From an uncultured Muribaculaceae bacterium (GTDB taxonomy: Bacteria; Bacteroidota; Bacteroidia; Bacteroidales; Muribaculaceae): a DNA stretch of 64,000 nt. The stretch lies in assembly GCA_904501735.1 (NCBI GenBank), contig CAJGBY010000005.1:1-64000 (forward strand), given 5' to 3'. The notes beneath the pieces are model-generated. The model saw nothing but the letters and a program-made list of their open reading frames with translations, searched no databases and was not told the origin of the DNA. Position numbers and translations under genes: made by a program. Of this stretch, positions 49,143 through 57,599 are shown one piece after another. Position 1 is the stretch's first letter. The number at the start of each line of letters is the position of its first letter.

Positions 49143-51944
49143 ATGAATCGAAACCGTCTTTTTTTGCTTGATGCATACGCGTTGATATATAGAGCATATT
49201 ATGCACTCATAAATGCTCCACGAATGTCGTCGAAGGGATTCAACACCTCGGCGATATATGGATTTGTCAATACACTTCAAGATGTGTTGAAGCGTGAGAA
49301 TCCCACTCACATGGCTGTGTGTTTCGATCCTCCAGGTCCTACATTCCGTCACGAAGCATTCGAAGGGTATAAGGCAGAACGCCCACCAACACCCGAAGAT
49401 ATCCGTTTGGCAATACCTTACATCAAGCGCATTCTTGAAGCCTATCGCATACCAGTGATAGAGAAAATGGGATATGAAGCCGATGATGTGATAGGAACAC
49501 TTGCCAAGCAAGCGCAAAGTAAAGGTTTCGATGCATATATGATGACCCCCGATAAGGACTTCGGGCAAGTGGTCGACGAGCATATATTTCAGTATAAGCC
49601 AGGCAAGCAAGGTGGTGACTTTGAAGTGCTTGGCGTGAAAGAGATATGCGATAGCTATGAATTTGAAACTCCATTGCAGGTGATTGATTATCTTGCACTT
49701 ATGGGCGATAAGGTGGATAATATTCCTGGTTGTCCTGGCGTGGGTAAGGTAACTGCTATCAAACTTATAAAGCAATTTGGCTCGATAGAGTCGATGCTTG
49801 AACGCACCGATGAGCTAAAAGGCGCGATGCGTACCAAGGTGGAAGAAAATGCCGAGCAGATAAGATTTTCAAAGTTTCTCGCAACCATAAAGATAGATGT
49901 ACCTATCGACCTTGATGAAGAAGCATTGAAGGTGGAAACACCCGATTATGCTGCGCTATATGAAGTGTTCAACGAATTGGAATTCCGTACACTCATCACT
50001 CGCATCATTGGCGACAAGGTGAAAGCTGCTGCCACTCCAACTCCAGCACCAAAGGTGGAATCGATGCAATGTAGCCTATTTGATGCTGAAGAAGAAAATA
50101 GCGAGGAAGAAGTGGTGGAAGTGAAAATAGCCAACATTAACACCGAGGCACATCGTTACGATATAATTGACAACCCGGCCACAGTGAGCAAACTTGCCGA
50201 AAAACTATCGTCGGTGAAAGAATATGGCGTACACATCGTAACATCGGGCGAAAGTAGCATCGAACGACGCATTGTGGGTGTGGCTATTTCGGCAATGAAA
50301 TCGGTTGCAGCCTATATTCCTATGCCAAGTGATGAGGAGGCGCGCCGTGCGCTAATATCGTCGATGAAACCGATGTTTGTCAACAATTTGTCAACCCTTG
50401 TGAGTGCCGATGTAAAGGCCGATATCCTTGCTCTTGCCAACGAAGGCGTGCAGTTGTCGGTAGAATACTTTGATGTGGCTGTGGCGCACTATCTTGTGCA
50501 ACCCGAAATGAGCCACGACGTAGCTCGCTTGGCATCGACAATGCTCGGTTATGATACTATTGCTTGGGAAAGCCTTATCAAATCTGAAGGAACGAGCAGA
50601 ACAAAGCGTACTATAAACGAAATTCCGGTGGAACAGCTTTGCGACTATGCCTGCGAACAAGCCGACATGGCTTTGCGTCTCAAACCATTACTTCTTGAGC
50701 GTATTCAAGAATTCGGCATGAGCGAATTGTTGCGTGATGTGGAATTCCCACTTATCGAGGTGCTTGCCGATATGGAAATGACAGGTGTTCGCCTCAACGA
50801 AGCCGTTCTCAACGACTATAAATCGGTGCTTGAAGCACGAGTGCAAGCTCTTGAAAAAGAAATATATGAAATAGCTGGAACACAATTCAATATATCTTCG
50901 CCAGCTCAAGTGGGTGAAATCCTTTTTGACCGATTGAAGATAGATGATAAGGTGAAAAAGACTAAGAGTGGCAAATATTCCACTTCGGAAGATGTGCTAC
51001 AAAGTCTAAAAGCTAAAAATCCTATTGTGAATAAAATTCTCGATGTGCGCGGACTACGAAAATTGCTCTCAACTTATGTGGAGGCGCTCCCACAACTAGT
51101 AAATCCACGCACGGGTCGCATTCACACTACTTATAACCAGACTGTTACAGCTACTGGACGCTTGTCGTCGACCAATCCTAACATGCAGAATATACCTGTG
51201 CGTAGTGATGAAGGTCGCGAAATCAGAAGAGCATTCATCCCAGCCGAAGGAAATGTATTCTTCTCGGCCGACTATTCACAAATCGAGTTACGCCTTGTGG
51301 CCGATTTGAGTGGCGATGAAACAATGGTGAACGCATTCAACGAAGGGGCAGATATTCACACACTCACAGCTGCTCGCATCTATCATAAACAGCTCGATGA
51401 GGTGTTGCCAATAGAGCGTAGTAAGGCGAAGACTGCCAATTTCGGTATTTTGTATGGAATTTCGGCATTTGGATTGTCGCAACGCCTTGAGATAACTCGT
51501 GCCGAAGCAAAGATGCTTATCGATGGATATTTTGAGATGTTCCCTAAGGTGCGTGAATATATGGACTTAGCTATCGCAAAGGGTAAGGAACAAGAATATG
51601 TGACTACACAATTTGGCCGTCGCCGTATGCTTCCCGATATCAACTCACGCAATGCAATAGTGCGAGGATTCTCGGAACGCAATGCCATCAATGCACCAAT
51701 ACAAGGCACAGCTGCCGATATTATCAAGATAGCTATGGTGCACATTTTCCGTCGATTCAAGGAAGAAAATCTGCGCTCAAAAATGATTATGCAGGTACAC
51801 GACGAATTGAACTTTGATGTGCTGCCCGAAGAACTTGATCGTGTGAGTGGAATAGTGCTTACCGAAATGCGAAGAGCTTACAGTGGACGAGTGGAGATGA
51901 TACCATCGTCGGGAGTGGCTCAAAATTGGCTCGAAGCACATTAA
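49143..51944 (+). CDS. polA: DNA polymerase I (proofreading motifs degenerate)
   Basis: 933 aa. 5'-3' exonuclease/flap domain about 1-290 (YEADDVIGTLAKQA, DKVDNIPGCPGVGKVTA), 3'-5' exo-like domain about 330-520, polymerase domain about 540-933 with motif A SADYSQIELRLVADLSG, motif B RSKAKTANFGILYGISAFGL and motif C QVHDELNFD. In the middle domain the Exo I DTE is replaced (VHIVTSGESSIER) and the Exo III YxxxD reads YACEQ, so proofreading is probably lost. It fills gaps and removes RNA primers. Start codon ATG at 49143; no strong promoter box seen. Confidence 0.95.
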   Translation: MNRNRLFLLDAYALIYRAYYALINAPRMSSKGFNTSAIYGFVNTLQDVLKRENPTHMAVCFDPPGPTFRHEAFEGYKAERPPTPEDIRLAIPYIKRILEAYRIPVIEKMGYEADDVIGTLAKQAQSKGFDAYMMTPDKDFGQVVDEHIFQYKPGKQGGDFEVLGVKEICDSYEFETPLQVIDYLALMGDKVDNIPGCPGVGKVTAIKLIKQFGSIESMLERTDELKGAMRTKVEENAEQIRFSKFLATIKIDVPIDLDEEALKVETPDYAALYEVFNELEFRTLITRIIGDKVKAAATPTPAPKVESMQCSLFDAEEENSEEEVVEVKIANINTEAHRYDIIDNPATVSKLAEKLSSVKEYGVHIVTSGESSIERRIVGVAISAMKSVAAYIPMPSDEEARRALISSMKPMFVNNLSTLVSADVKADILALANEGVQLSVEYFDVAVAHYLVQPEMSHDVARLASTMLGYDTIAWESLIKSEGTSRTKRTINEIPVEQLCDYACEQADMALRLKPLLLERIQEFGMSELLRDVEFPLIEVLADMEMTGVRLNEAVLNDYKSVLEARVQALEKEIYEIAGTQFNISSPAQVGEILFDRLKIDDKVKKTKSGKYSTSEDVLQSLKAKNPIVNKILDVRGLRKLLSTYVEALPQLVNPRTGRIHTTYNQTVTATGRLSSTNPNMQNIPVRSDEGREIRRAFIPAEGNVFFSADYSQIELRLVADLSGDETMVNAFNEGADIHTLTAARIYHKQLDEVLPIERSKAKTANFGILYGISAFGLSQRLEITRAEAKMLIDGYFEMFPKVREYMDLAIAKGKEQEYVTTQFGRRRMLPDINSRNAIVRGFSERNAINAPIQGTAADIIKIAMVHIFRRFKEENLRSKMIMQVHDELNFDVLPEELDRVSGIVLTEMRRAYSGRVEMIPSSGVAQNWLEAH

Positions 51945-51949
51945 ACGGG

Positions 51950-52099
51950 CTACTTTTCGTTGGCTTTTAGTTTTTCTTGAGCAAGTTTCTCTTTGTAGGC
52001 TTGCAAACGCTTACGCCAGGCAATACGCTTGGCGTTTTCTTTGGCTGCTTTTTGTTTTAGATATTCTTCGTATTGATTTTCGAGAAAGTTATCTGCCAT
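51950..52099 (-). CDS. 49-residue charged protein, conserved-looking, function unknown
   Basis: ATG at 52099, TAG at 51950-51952. MADNFLENQYEEYLKQKAAK then a basic helix with ENAKRIAWRKRLQAYKEKLA. It resembles small Bacteroidota proteins that begin MADN(F/Y)LE and are Lys/Arg-rich helices, possibly RNA- or ribosome-associated; that is inference. The stop is 5 nt from the polA stop (convergent) with no terminator between. Confidence 0.65.
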   Translation of the reverse strand: MADNFLENQYEEYLKQKAAKENAKRIAWRKRLQAYKEKLAQEKLKANEK

Positions 52100-52174
52100 A
52101 AGAGGTGAGTTTTGGTAAAAATATCGTTTTTATGGGTGGATTTAGGTGAATAAGTGTCGTTTTTACAAATATGG

Positions 52175-52205
52175 TTTGATTTTTGCAAAAAAATAGTTAT
52201 ATTTG
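52175..52205 (+). promoter_or_regulatory. Promoter and long leader of NfeD-SPFH operon
   Basis: TTTG at 52175-52178 and TATATTTG at 52198-52205 with a 19-nt spacer. The ATG at 52313 is about 105 nt downstream. The leader can pair CCCGAT (about 52238) with ATCGGG (about 52277). Confidence 0.6.
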
Positions 52206-52312
52206 TAGTAGAAGAAATAACACATATTAGCAACCACCCGATGAAAGTGTTGGCGAAAGTACAAAACTATTTTCTATCGGGCAAATAGAAAACTAAAAAG
52301 AAAGGAATTATT

Positions 52313-52753
52313 ATGGAAAACTGGCTCATTTGGCTCATCGTAGCAGCTCTGCTCATCATTGTTGAACTATTTACATCGCTTGTGGCTACATTCTGCTTGG
52401 CAGTGGGATGCTTATTCGCAATGGTAGTTTCGTTATTGGATATGGGTTTGGAAGCGCAACTCATTTCGTTGATCGTGGGCACTATAATAGCATTTGTGGC
52501 ATTTGCACCGATTGTTCGTCGTTGGCAAAAACGCCACGAAGGATGCGACAGCACTGGTCTAAGCAATATGGATGCGCTCAAAGGTCGTGTGGTGGAAGTA
52601 ATCGAAGCTATTCCTGAGCATGGTACAGGTAGAGTGCGAGTGGATGGTGATCGTTGGCAAGCTCGATGTGTAGATGATAGCGAAGTGGCAGTGGGAACTC
52701 GCGTGCGCATCGTGGGCTACGACAGCATTATTCTTGAGGTAGAAAAATTGTAA
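52313..52753 (+). CDS. NfeD-family membrane protein
   Basis: 146 aa: two or three N-terminal membrane helices (WLIWLIVAALLIIVELF, ATFCLAVGCLFAMVVSLLDM, SLIVGTIIAFVAFAPIV) and a C-terminal OB-fold (LKGRVVEVIEAIPEHGTGRV, WQARCVDDSEVAVGTRVRIV). It is the short NfeD type without the ClpP-like protease domain. NfeD proteins partner with SPFH/stomatin proteins, and an SPFH gene follows 23 nt downstream. Confidence 0.9.
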   Translation: MENWLIWLIVAALLIIVELFTSLVATFCLAVGCLFAMVVSLLDMGLEAQLISLIVGTIIAFVAFAPIVRRWQKRHEGCDSTGLSNMDALKGRVVEVIEAIPEHGTGRVRVDGDRWQARCVDDSEVAVGTRVRIVGYDSIILEVEKL

Positions 52754-52776
52754 AACTAACAAAAATAGATTGAAAA

Positions 52777-53754
52777 ATGGACACATTAGTATTGTTGGCA
52801 ATCATTGTGTTTATCGTGATTGTCCTTGTATTGGCGGGTGTTAAAGTCGTTCCGCAGTCAGAAACCAGAGTAATCGAGCGTCTTGGTCGATTCCACAGCG
52901 TTCTTCCTCCAGGATTGAACATCATCTGGCCATTTATTGATAAATCAAAGATGATTTATACTCGTAGAGTAGATAATTTGGGTGGTCGTAGAGCAATAGC
53001 AAGTATCGTATCAACTTCTTGCATCGACTTGCGCGAACAAGTGTATGACTTCCCATCACAACAAGTGATTACTAAGGATAATGTAACTACCGAAATCAAT
53101 GCGTTGTTATATTTCCAAATCGTTGACCCAAAGAAATCGGTTTATGAAATCGACAACTTGCCAAATGCGATAGAAAAACTTACACAAACATCGTTGCGTA
53201 ATGTGATAGGTGAGCTTGAACTTGATGAAACATTGACATCTCGTGATACTATCAACTCAAAGCTACAATCAATTCTTGACGAAGCAACCAATAAGTGGGG
53301 TGTGAAGGTGAATCGTGTGGAACTACAAGATATTACACCTCCTGAAAGTGTGCGTGAAGCAATGGAAAAGCAAATGCAAGCAGAGCGTAATCGTCGTGCT
53401 GAAATCTTGAATGCCGAAGGTGAAAAGAAATCTCTTATCCTTCGCTCAGAAGGTGAAAAGCAATCGCAAATCAACCAAGCCGAAGCCGAAAAGCAATCAC
53501 AAATTCTTAAGGCCGAAGGTGAATCGCGTGCTAAAGTGCTACAGGCTGAAGCTGAAGCCGAAGCTATTCGCCGAGTAACCGAAGCTATCAAGGAATCGAA
53601 GACCGACCCAGCAACTTATATGCTTGCAATGAAGTACATCGAAACTCTTAACGAAATGACTTCGGGTAAGGATGGTAAGACTGTTTATATCCCTTATGAA
53701 GCAACAGGCGTTCTTAGCTCAATAGGCTCGATCAAAGAAATGTTCAATAAGTAA
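52777..53754 (+). CDS. SPFH-domain stomatin-like protein (QmcA-like)
   Basis: 325 aa. N-terminal membrane segment (LLAIIVFIVIVLVLAGV), SPFH/band 7 domain about 25-200 (SETRVIERLGRFHSVLPPGL), then a long Ala/Glu/Lys-rich coiled coil (about 195-270) with repeated AE-GEKQSQI pattern and a C-terminal tail. SPFH proteins form membrane scaffolds with NfeD in membrane quality control. Operon partner of the NfeD gene. Confidence 0.92.
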   Translation: MDTLVLLAIIVFIVIVLVLAGVKVVPQSETRVIERLGRFHSVLPPGLNIIWPFIDKSKMIYTRRVDNLGGRRAIASIVSTSCIDLREQVYDFPSQQVITKDNVTTEINALLYFQIVDPKKSVYEIDNLPNAIEKLTQTSLRNVIGELELDETLTSRDTINSKLQSILDEATNKWGVKVNRVELQDITPPESVREAMEKQMQAERNRRAEILNAEGEKKSLILRSEGEKQSQINQAEAEKQSQILKAEGESRAKVLQAEAEAEAIRRVTEAIKESKTDPATYMLAMKYIETLNEMTSGKDGKTVYIPYEATGVLSSIGSIKEMFNK

Positions 53755-53778
53755 TAAATCGAGGTTTTAATAAAGTAA

Positions 53779-53811
53779 AGGGGGTGTGTCAACCATTATG
53801 ACACACCCCCT
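53779..53811. terminator. Strong bidirectional terminator
   Basis: 12-bp perfect GC-rich stem AGGGGGTGTGTC / GACACACCCCCT with a 9-nt loop and a T-run 3' side, between the convergent SPFH gene and the gene at 53833. Confidence 0.9.
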
Positions 53812-53832
53812 AATATTTTTTTAAGAGTGAGA

Positions 53833-54702
53833 TTAACGAGGTCTTATTCCCTTTGTTAAAGTGATAGTGCCATCGGGAGCTTGGTAATAACCACCTATGT
53901 CAGATCTATTTCTTGATCGAAGATCGTTTCGATAGAGGATATTATTGCTTTGATAATTGTTGCGATAGAATTGGCGGTTACGATAGCGTTCTCTTTCCCA
54001 GTAATTATTGCGAGTCATATTAACTGACTTTTCTGGCTTGTATATTGACTCAGCAACACCTTTTCGGTGTGCAAGAGGGACCATTTCCTCCAATTCCATG
54101 TTCGCGTTGAATTTCTCGGCAGCTAAAAAGTCGCCATAGATGTTGGAAATGATAGATACATATTTGGTTGTTGTATCGTTGGAAATGGTGAAATTAGACG
54201 AAACGGTGCGATAATAGAAACCATCTTGTCGAACAATATTCAAGAATGATTGAAATTCCACGCCATTCACAACGGACTTAAAAGGAATCATTAGTGATGC
54301 ATGGTTTGGGCTTGGAGCTTCAAAGAATGCTTCATCCCAATAAGCAGTGGCATATATCTTTTCAGCTTGATCTTGTCCTAATAGGGTGTTTACTTCTTCG
54401 GGTAGAGTGATTTTGTTCTCGATTTTATCCAGTAGCCTTAGAGTGTAGGACAAAGTACTATCTTGCAAAGTGCGAAAAATCGAATCTTCCGACATAGTGC
54501 TTTGCGTGATGATATATGCTCGCGAATTGGTGCTAAATTTTTTCAAGTCTTCTTGAAATTGCTCTTGTGTTCGTGTTCGTTGAGCTAATTGTGCAGCAAC
54601 CACACTATCGCGTTCTTCAAGTGTAGCATAAATATCATCATCGCCCCATGCCACAAATGTGCCACAAGCTAATAATAGCGAAAATAAAATCAGAGTTCTC
54701 AT
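53833..54702 (-). CDS. Exported protein of unknown function
   Basis: 289 aa from ATG at 54702 (MRTLILFSLLLACGTFVAWG); the longer frame (to 54756) lacks support and reads through the promoter. Signal peptide about residues 1-20. The middle contains helical segments and a beta-rich part; the C-terminus is Asn/Arg/Tyr-rich (residues about 240-280, with NNYWERERYRNRQFYRNNYQ). No family recognised. Its promoter carries the same 11-bp-period repeat operator as the gene at 13986-15770, which suggests co-regulation. Confidence 0.75.
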   Translation of the reverse strand: MRTLILFSLLLACGTFVAWGDDDIYATLEERDSVVAAQLAQRTRTQEQFQEDLKKFSTNSRAYIITQSTMSEDSIFRTLQDSTLSYTLRLLDKIENKITLPEEVNTLLGQDQAEKIYATAYWDEAFFEAPSPNHASLMIPFKSVVNGVEFQSFLNIVRQDGFYYRTVSSNFTISNDTTTKYVSIISNIYGDFLAAEKFNANMELEEMVPLAHRKGVAESIYKPEKSVNMTRNNYWERERYRNRQFYRNNYQSNNILYRNDLRSRNRSDIGGYYQAPDGTITLTKGIRPR

Positions 54703-54731
54703 AAGTTTCGTTTTTTTGTTTGATTGTGATG

Positions 54732-54788
54732 CAAAAATACATTGCACATATTGCAAACGCCAAGAAAAACAGTACGCAAATAGTACGC
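54732..54788 (-). promoter_or_regulatory. Promoter with tandem 11-bp-period operator (copy B)
   Basis: On the minus strand TATTTTTG is at 54732-54739, CTTGG at 54760-54764, and GCGTACT repeats at 54771-54777 and 54782-54788, exactly 11 bp apart, with GCATTT next to them. Distances to the -7 box are 20 (CTTGG) and 31 nt (first repeat), one more than at copy A. Confidence 0.65.
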
Positions 54789-54830
54789 AAATGCGTTTTA
54801 TCCCATTTAATCGAAGAATTTGGGTGTGTT

Positions 54831-55295
54831 TTAATCGAGGTTACGACCTTCGAAAGCCGATAGTTTTTGCTTCCAGTCGTCGGAAATAGGAGCCGACACA
54901 CCAACTTTCACATCAAAACCTACCATAATCACCACGCATTGGCATTTCACTTCGCCAGTAGATGTGTTGACAAGTTGTTGAAGAAGTTTCACGCTACGGT
55001 CGTGAACATATTCGGCTTGAGTTTGCACCTCGATAGGTTCGTGGAAGTAGATAGGAGCGAGGTAGTTGCAATTCACATTGGCAACCACCACATTGGCAGT
55101 GCGCCAATCCACTGGACCACCATTCACATCGGTGAAATAGGTAGCTTTGCCGAGGTCGAAGAACTCCATGTAGATGGCGTTGTTGACATGACCAAGAGCA
55201 TCGATGTCGTTGAAACGAATTTGCACGCCCAAGCGGTGCTTGAATTCAGCCTTAGGCTGTATATAAAAAGGATTTTTGTTAGCTTTATTTTCCAT
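54831..55295 (-). CDS. Hotdog-fold acyl-CoA thioesterase (4HBT type)
   Basis: 154 aa from ATG at 55295; the longer frame to 55355 starts upstream of the real signal. The 4HBT motif IRFNDIDALGHVNNAIYMEFF matches YbgC/FadM-type thioesterases with the conserved Asp and HVNN (long-chain acyl-thioester hydrolysis). Physiological substrate unknown. Last gene of the recF-DUF721 operon, 16 nt after the DUF721 gene. Confidence 0.88.
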   Translation of the reverse strand: MENKANKNPFYIQPKAEFKHRLGVQIRFNDIDALGHVNNAIYMEFFDLGKATYFTDVNGGPVDWRTANVVVANVNCNYLAPIYFHEPIEVQTQAEYVHDRSVKLLQQLVNTSTGEVKCQCVVIMVGFDVKVGVSAPISDDWKQKLSAFEGRNLD

Positions 55296-55311
55296 AAGTT
55301 GTAAATGATTT

Positions 55312-55602
55312 CTATCTAAAAACGATGTCGGATATAACTTCGCTACCCACAGCATCGTTGAGTCGTTTTACGAGAGTTGAGCGTCCCATCATCAATTCGT
55401 TGCGCAACACAGCCGACGACAATCGCACATATAGAACGCCGCCTTTCACATATCGGTTCACGGTGTAACGATTTACGCCAGGACCCACTACTTCAGCCCA
55501 CAATTCAGCAGCTCGTAGCTCGTTCATCTTGCCGTCGAGGTGCTCAGTTTCAAGAAGTTTCTTGATGATGTCGCCAATAGGTTCGGCTTCGGTGCGTTTC
55601 AT
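55312..55602 (-). CDS. DUF721 (DciA-type) protein
   Basis: 96 aa with the KH-like core LRAAELWAEVVGPGVNRYTV, GGVLYVRLSSAVLRNELMM. DUF721/DciA proteins recruit the replicative helicase DnaB. It overlaps recF by 4 nt. Short form, with no long N-terminal extension. Confidence 0.85.
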   Translation of the reverse strand: MKRTEAEPIGDIIKKLLETEHLDGKMNELRAAELWAEVVGPGVNRYTVNRYVKGGVLYVRLSSAVLRNELMMGRSTLVKRLNDAVGSEVISDIVFR

Positions 55603-56720
55603 AGGCCGTCCTCCTTGTCTTCATTAGGGAGCGACTGTACTACACCACTATTGACCATGAAAATGCGATAATCGCTTCCCACATATTTCACTATTTCGTC
55701 GAGGTGGGTGCGATTGGTATCGGTGATGAATATTTGTCCAAAGTTGTCGCTGTTGCTCACCATCGAAATGATGTTTTCAACGCGAGAAGCATCGAGTTTG
55801 TCGAAAATATCGTCGAGAAGCAAAATAGGAGTGATTCCACTCACGCGCTTCAAGAAGTCGTATTGAGCCAATCGCAATGCGATGGTGTAGGTTTTGCATT
55901 GTCCTTGCGAGCCAGTTTTGCGCATAGAATGTTGCCCAAGAAGTAGCTCGATGTCGTCGCGGTGTACGCCGCGCGAAGTGTAACCGATAATCGTATCTCG
56001 GTCGCGACATTCGGCAAGCAATTGTGCCATTGGTTTGTCGTTGAGGTGGCTCTTGTATTCAAGGCTCACAGTCTCGGCGCTGCCCGAAATGGCTTGGTAA
56101 TAATTCATGAATATAGGCGAGAAATCCTCTACCCAAGCTTTGCGACATTCGTGAATGTATTGCCCAGCTGCACACATTTGCTCTTCGACAGTTTCGAAAA
56201 GGATAGGGTCGCGATAGCCTTGCTTGATGAGGGCGTTGCGATTTTCGATAGCTTTTCCGTAACGGATGAGAGCTGCAAGGTATTCGGCATTGCTTTGAGA
56301 TATAATCATATCCATGAGTCGGCGTCGTTCGTCGCCAGCTCCACGAATAAGTTCCCAATCCATAGGCGACACCATCACAGCAGGTAGCAACCCGATGTGT
56401 TCGCTCAGTTTCTTGTATTCCTTGCCGTTGCGTTTCATGGTTTTGCGCTTGCCTCGTTGTAGCGAAAGCGCAATTTCGAGCGGTTCGGCACGACGAGTGT
56501 AATCGCCTTTGAGCATCAAGAAGTCGGCATCGTGATGAATAACCATGCTGTCGCCTTGATTGATGTAGCTCTTGCTGAAGCTCAAATAATAGATAGCATC
56601 GAGAATATTGGTCTTTCCCATGCCATTGTTGCCTATGAAGCAATTCACTTTGGGAGAGAACTGCAAAGCAGCTTCCTCGATGTTTTTGAAATTTAAAATT
56701 GAAACGCAGTTAAGTATCAT
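55599..56720 (-). CDS. recF: DNA replication and repair protein RecF
   Basis: 373 aa. Walker A GNNGMGKTN (residues 30-38), signature RKTGSQGQCKTYTIALRLA (ABC-type motif), Walker B ILLLDDIFDKLD. RecF helps load RecA at gaps with RecO/R. Start at 56720 fits the family N-terminus MILxxxSILNFKN. Predicted transcript is leaderless or nearly so, since the -7 box ends 5 nt before the ATG. Confidence 0.96.
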   Translation of the reverse strand: MILNCVSILNFKNIEEAALQFSPKVNCFIGNNGMGKTNILDAIYYLSFSKSYINQGDSMVIHHDADFLMLKGDYTRRAEPLEIALSLQRGKRKTMKRNGKEYKKLSEHIGLLPAVMVSPMDWELIRGAGDERRRLMDMIISQSNAEYLAALIRYGKAIENRNALIKQGYRDPILFETVEEQMCAAGQYIHECRKAWVEDFSPIFMNYYQAISGSAETVSLEYKSHLNDKPMAQLLAECRDRDTIIGYTSRGVHRDDIELLLGQHSMRKTGSQGQCKTYTIALRLAQYDFLKRVSGITPILLLDDIFDKLDASRVENIISMVSNSDNFGQIFITDTNRTHLDEIVKYVGSDYRIFMVNSGVVQSLPNEDKEDGL

Positions 56721-56725
56721 AAGTG

Positions 56726-56733
56726 CAAAGATA
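56726..56733 (-). promoter_or_regulatory. -7 promoter box of recF operon
   Basis: TATCTTTG on the minus strand, ending 5 nt before the recF ATG, so only a very short leader is possible. Same sequence and spacing as the TPR gene at 1139. Confidence 0.6.
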
Positions 56734-56772
56734 GTGTTTATAGCGGGAAATATTTGAAAAATGAGTCGAAAA

Positions 56773-56804
56773 TTTGCGTTGTGTGGGGTGTTGTACTATC
56801 TTTG
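56773..56804 (+). promoter_or_regulatory. Promoter of DUF5020-SOTCase operon
   Basis: TTTG at 56773-56776 and TATCTTTG at 56797-56804 with a 20-nt spacer, divergent from recF; leader about 62 nt. Confidence 0.6.
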
Positions 56805-56870
56805 TGGATATAAATACCGTAAAAGTAAAAAATACAAAAATATAAATTTATCATTAAAACATTTATTTCT

Positions 56871-57578
56871 ATGAGAAAGCAGGTTTTTATATTGATTATG
56901 GGGTTGTTGCTGAGCGTGGTAACAGTTAATGCTCAAAATATTCAACTTCATTATGATTTCGGTAATAATGTTTATGACGAATTAAGCGATCGTGCCAAGA
57001 TTACCACTACAGTGGAAATGTTCCGTCCTGATAAGTGGGGTAGCACATTCTTCTTTGTAGATATGGACTATGCTGACAATGCAGTAGCATCGGCTTACTG
57101 GGAAATCGCACGCGAATTGAAGTTCTGGGAAGCTCCTGTATCGGCTCATTTGGAATATAATGGTGGTCTAAATTATATCAAGAACAGCTATTTGGCTGGT
57201 GCAACTTATTCTTATAACAACAAAGATTTTTCAAAGGGATTCACAGTGAGCGCGTTGTATAAGTATATCTGTGGCAACGAATCGAAGAACAATTTCCAAC
57301 TTACTGGTACTTGGTATGTTAATTTTGGTAAGGGTAAGTTCTCGTTCTCAGGATTTGCTGATTTCTGGCGTGAAAAGCATACCGACAGAGACGGTAACAA
57401 GCACGAGTTCACATTTATCACCGAACCTCAATTGTGGTTCAACCTTAATGCACTTGAATGTGTTGACAATGATTTCAACCTAAGCGTGGGTACAGAATGG
57501 GAAATTTCATCAAACTTTGCATTGAACAAGGGGTGGTACTGGAATCCTACTGTAGCGCTTAAGTGGACTTTTAAATAA
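56871..57578 (+). CDS. DUF5020 outer-membrane-type protein
   Basis: 235 aa. Signal peptide about 1-21 (MRKQVFILIMGLLLSVVTVN AQ), then alternating beta strands (about 12) as in small outer-membrane barrels; ends with KWTFK, a terminal aromatic residue near the end. It resembles Bacteroidota DUF5020 proteins (nucleoside-channel Tsx-like barrels). Function not certain. It is 21 nt before the carbamoyltransferase gene. Confidence 0.8.
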   Translation: MRKQVFILIMGLLLSVVTVNAQNIQLHYDFGNNVYDELSDRAKITTTVEMFRPDKWGSTFFFVDMDYADNAVASAYWEIARELKFWEAPVSAHLEYNGGLNYIKNSYLAGATYSYNNKDFSKGFTVSALYKYICGNESKNNFQLTGTWYVNFGKGKFSFSGFADFWREKHTDRDGNKHEFTFITEPQLWFNLNALECVDNDFNLSVGTEWEISSNFALNKGWYWNPTVALKWTFK

Positions 57579-57599
57579 AAAATAAACAAAGCAAATAGA

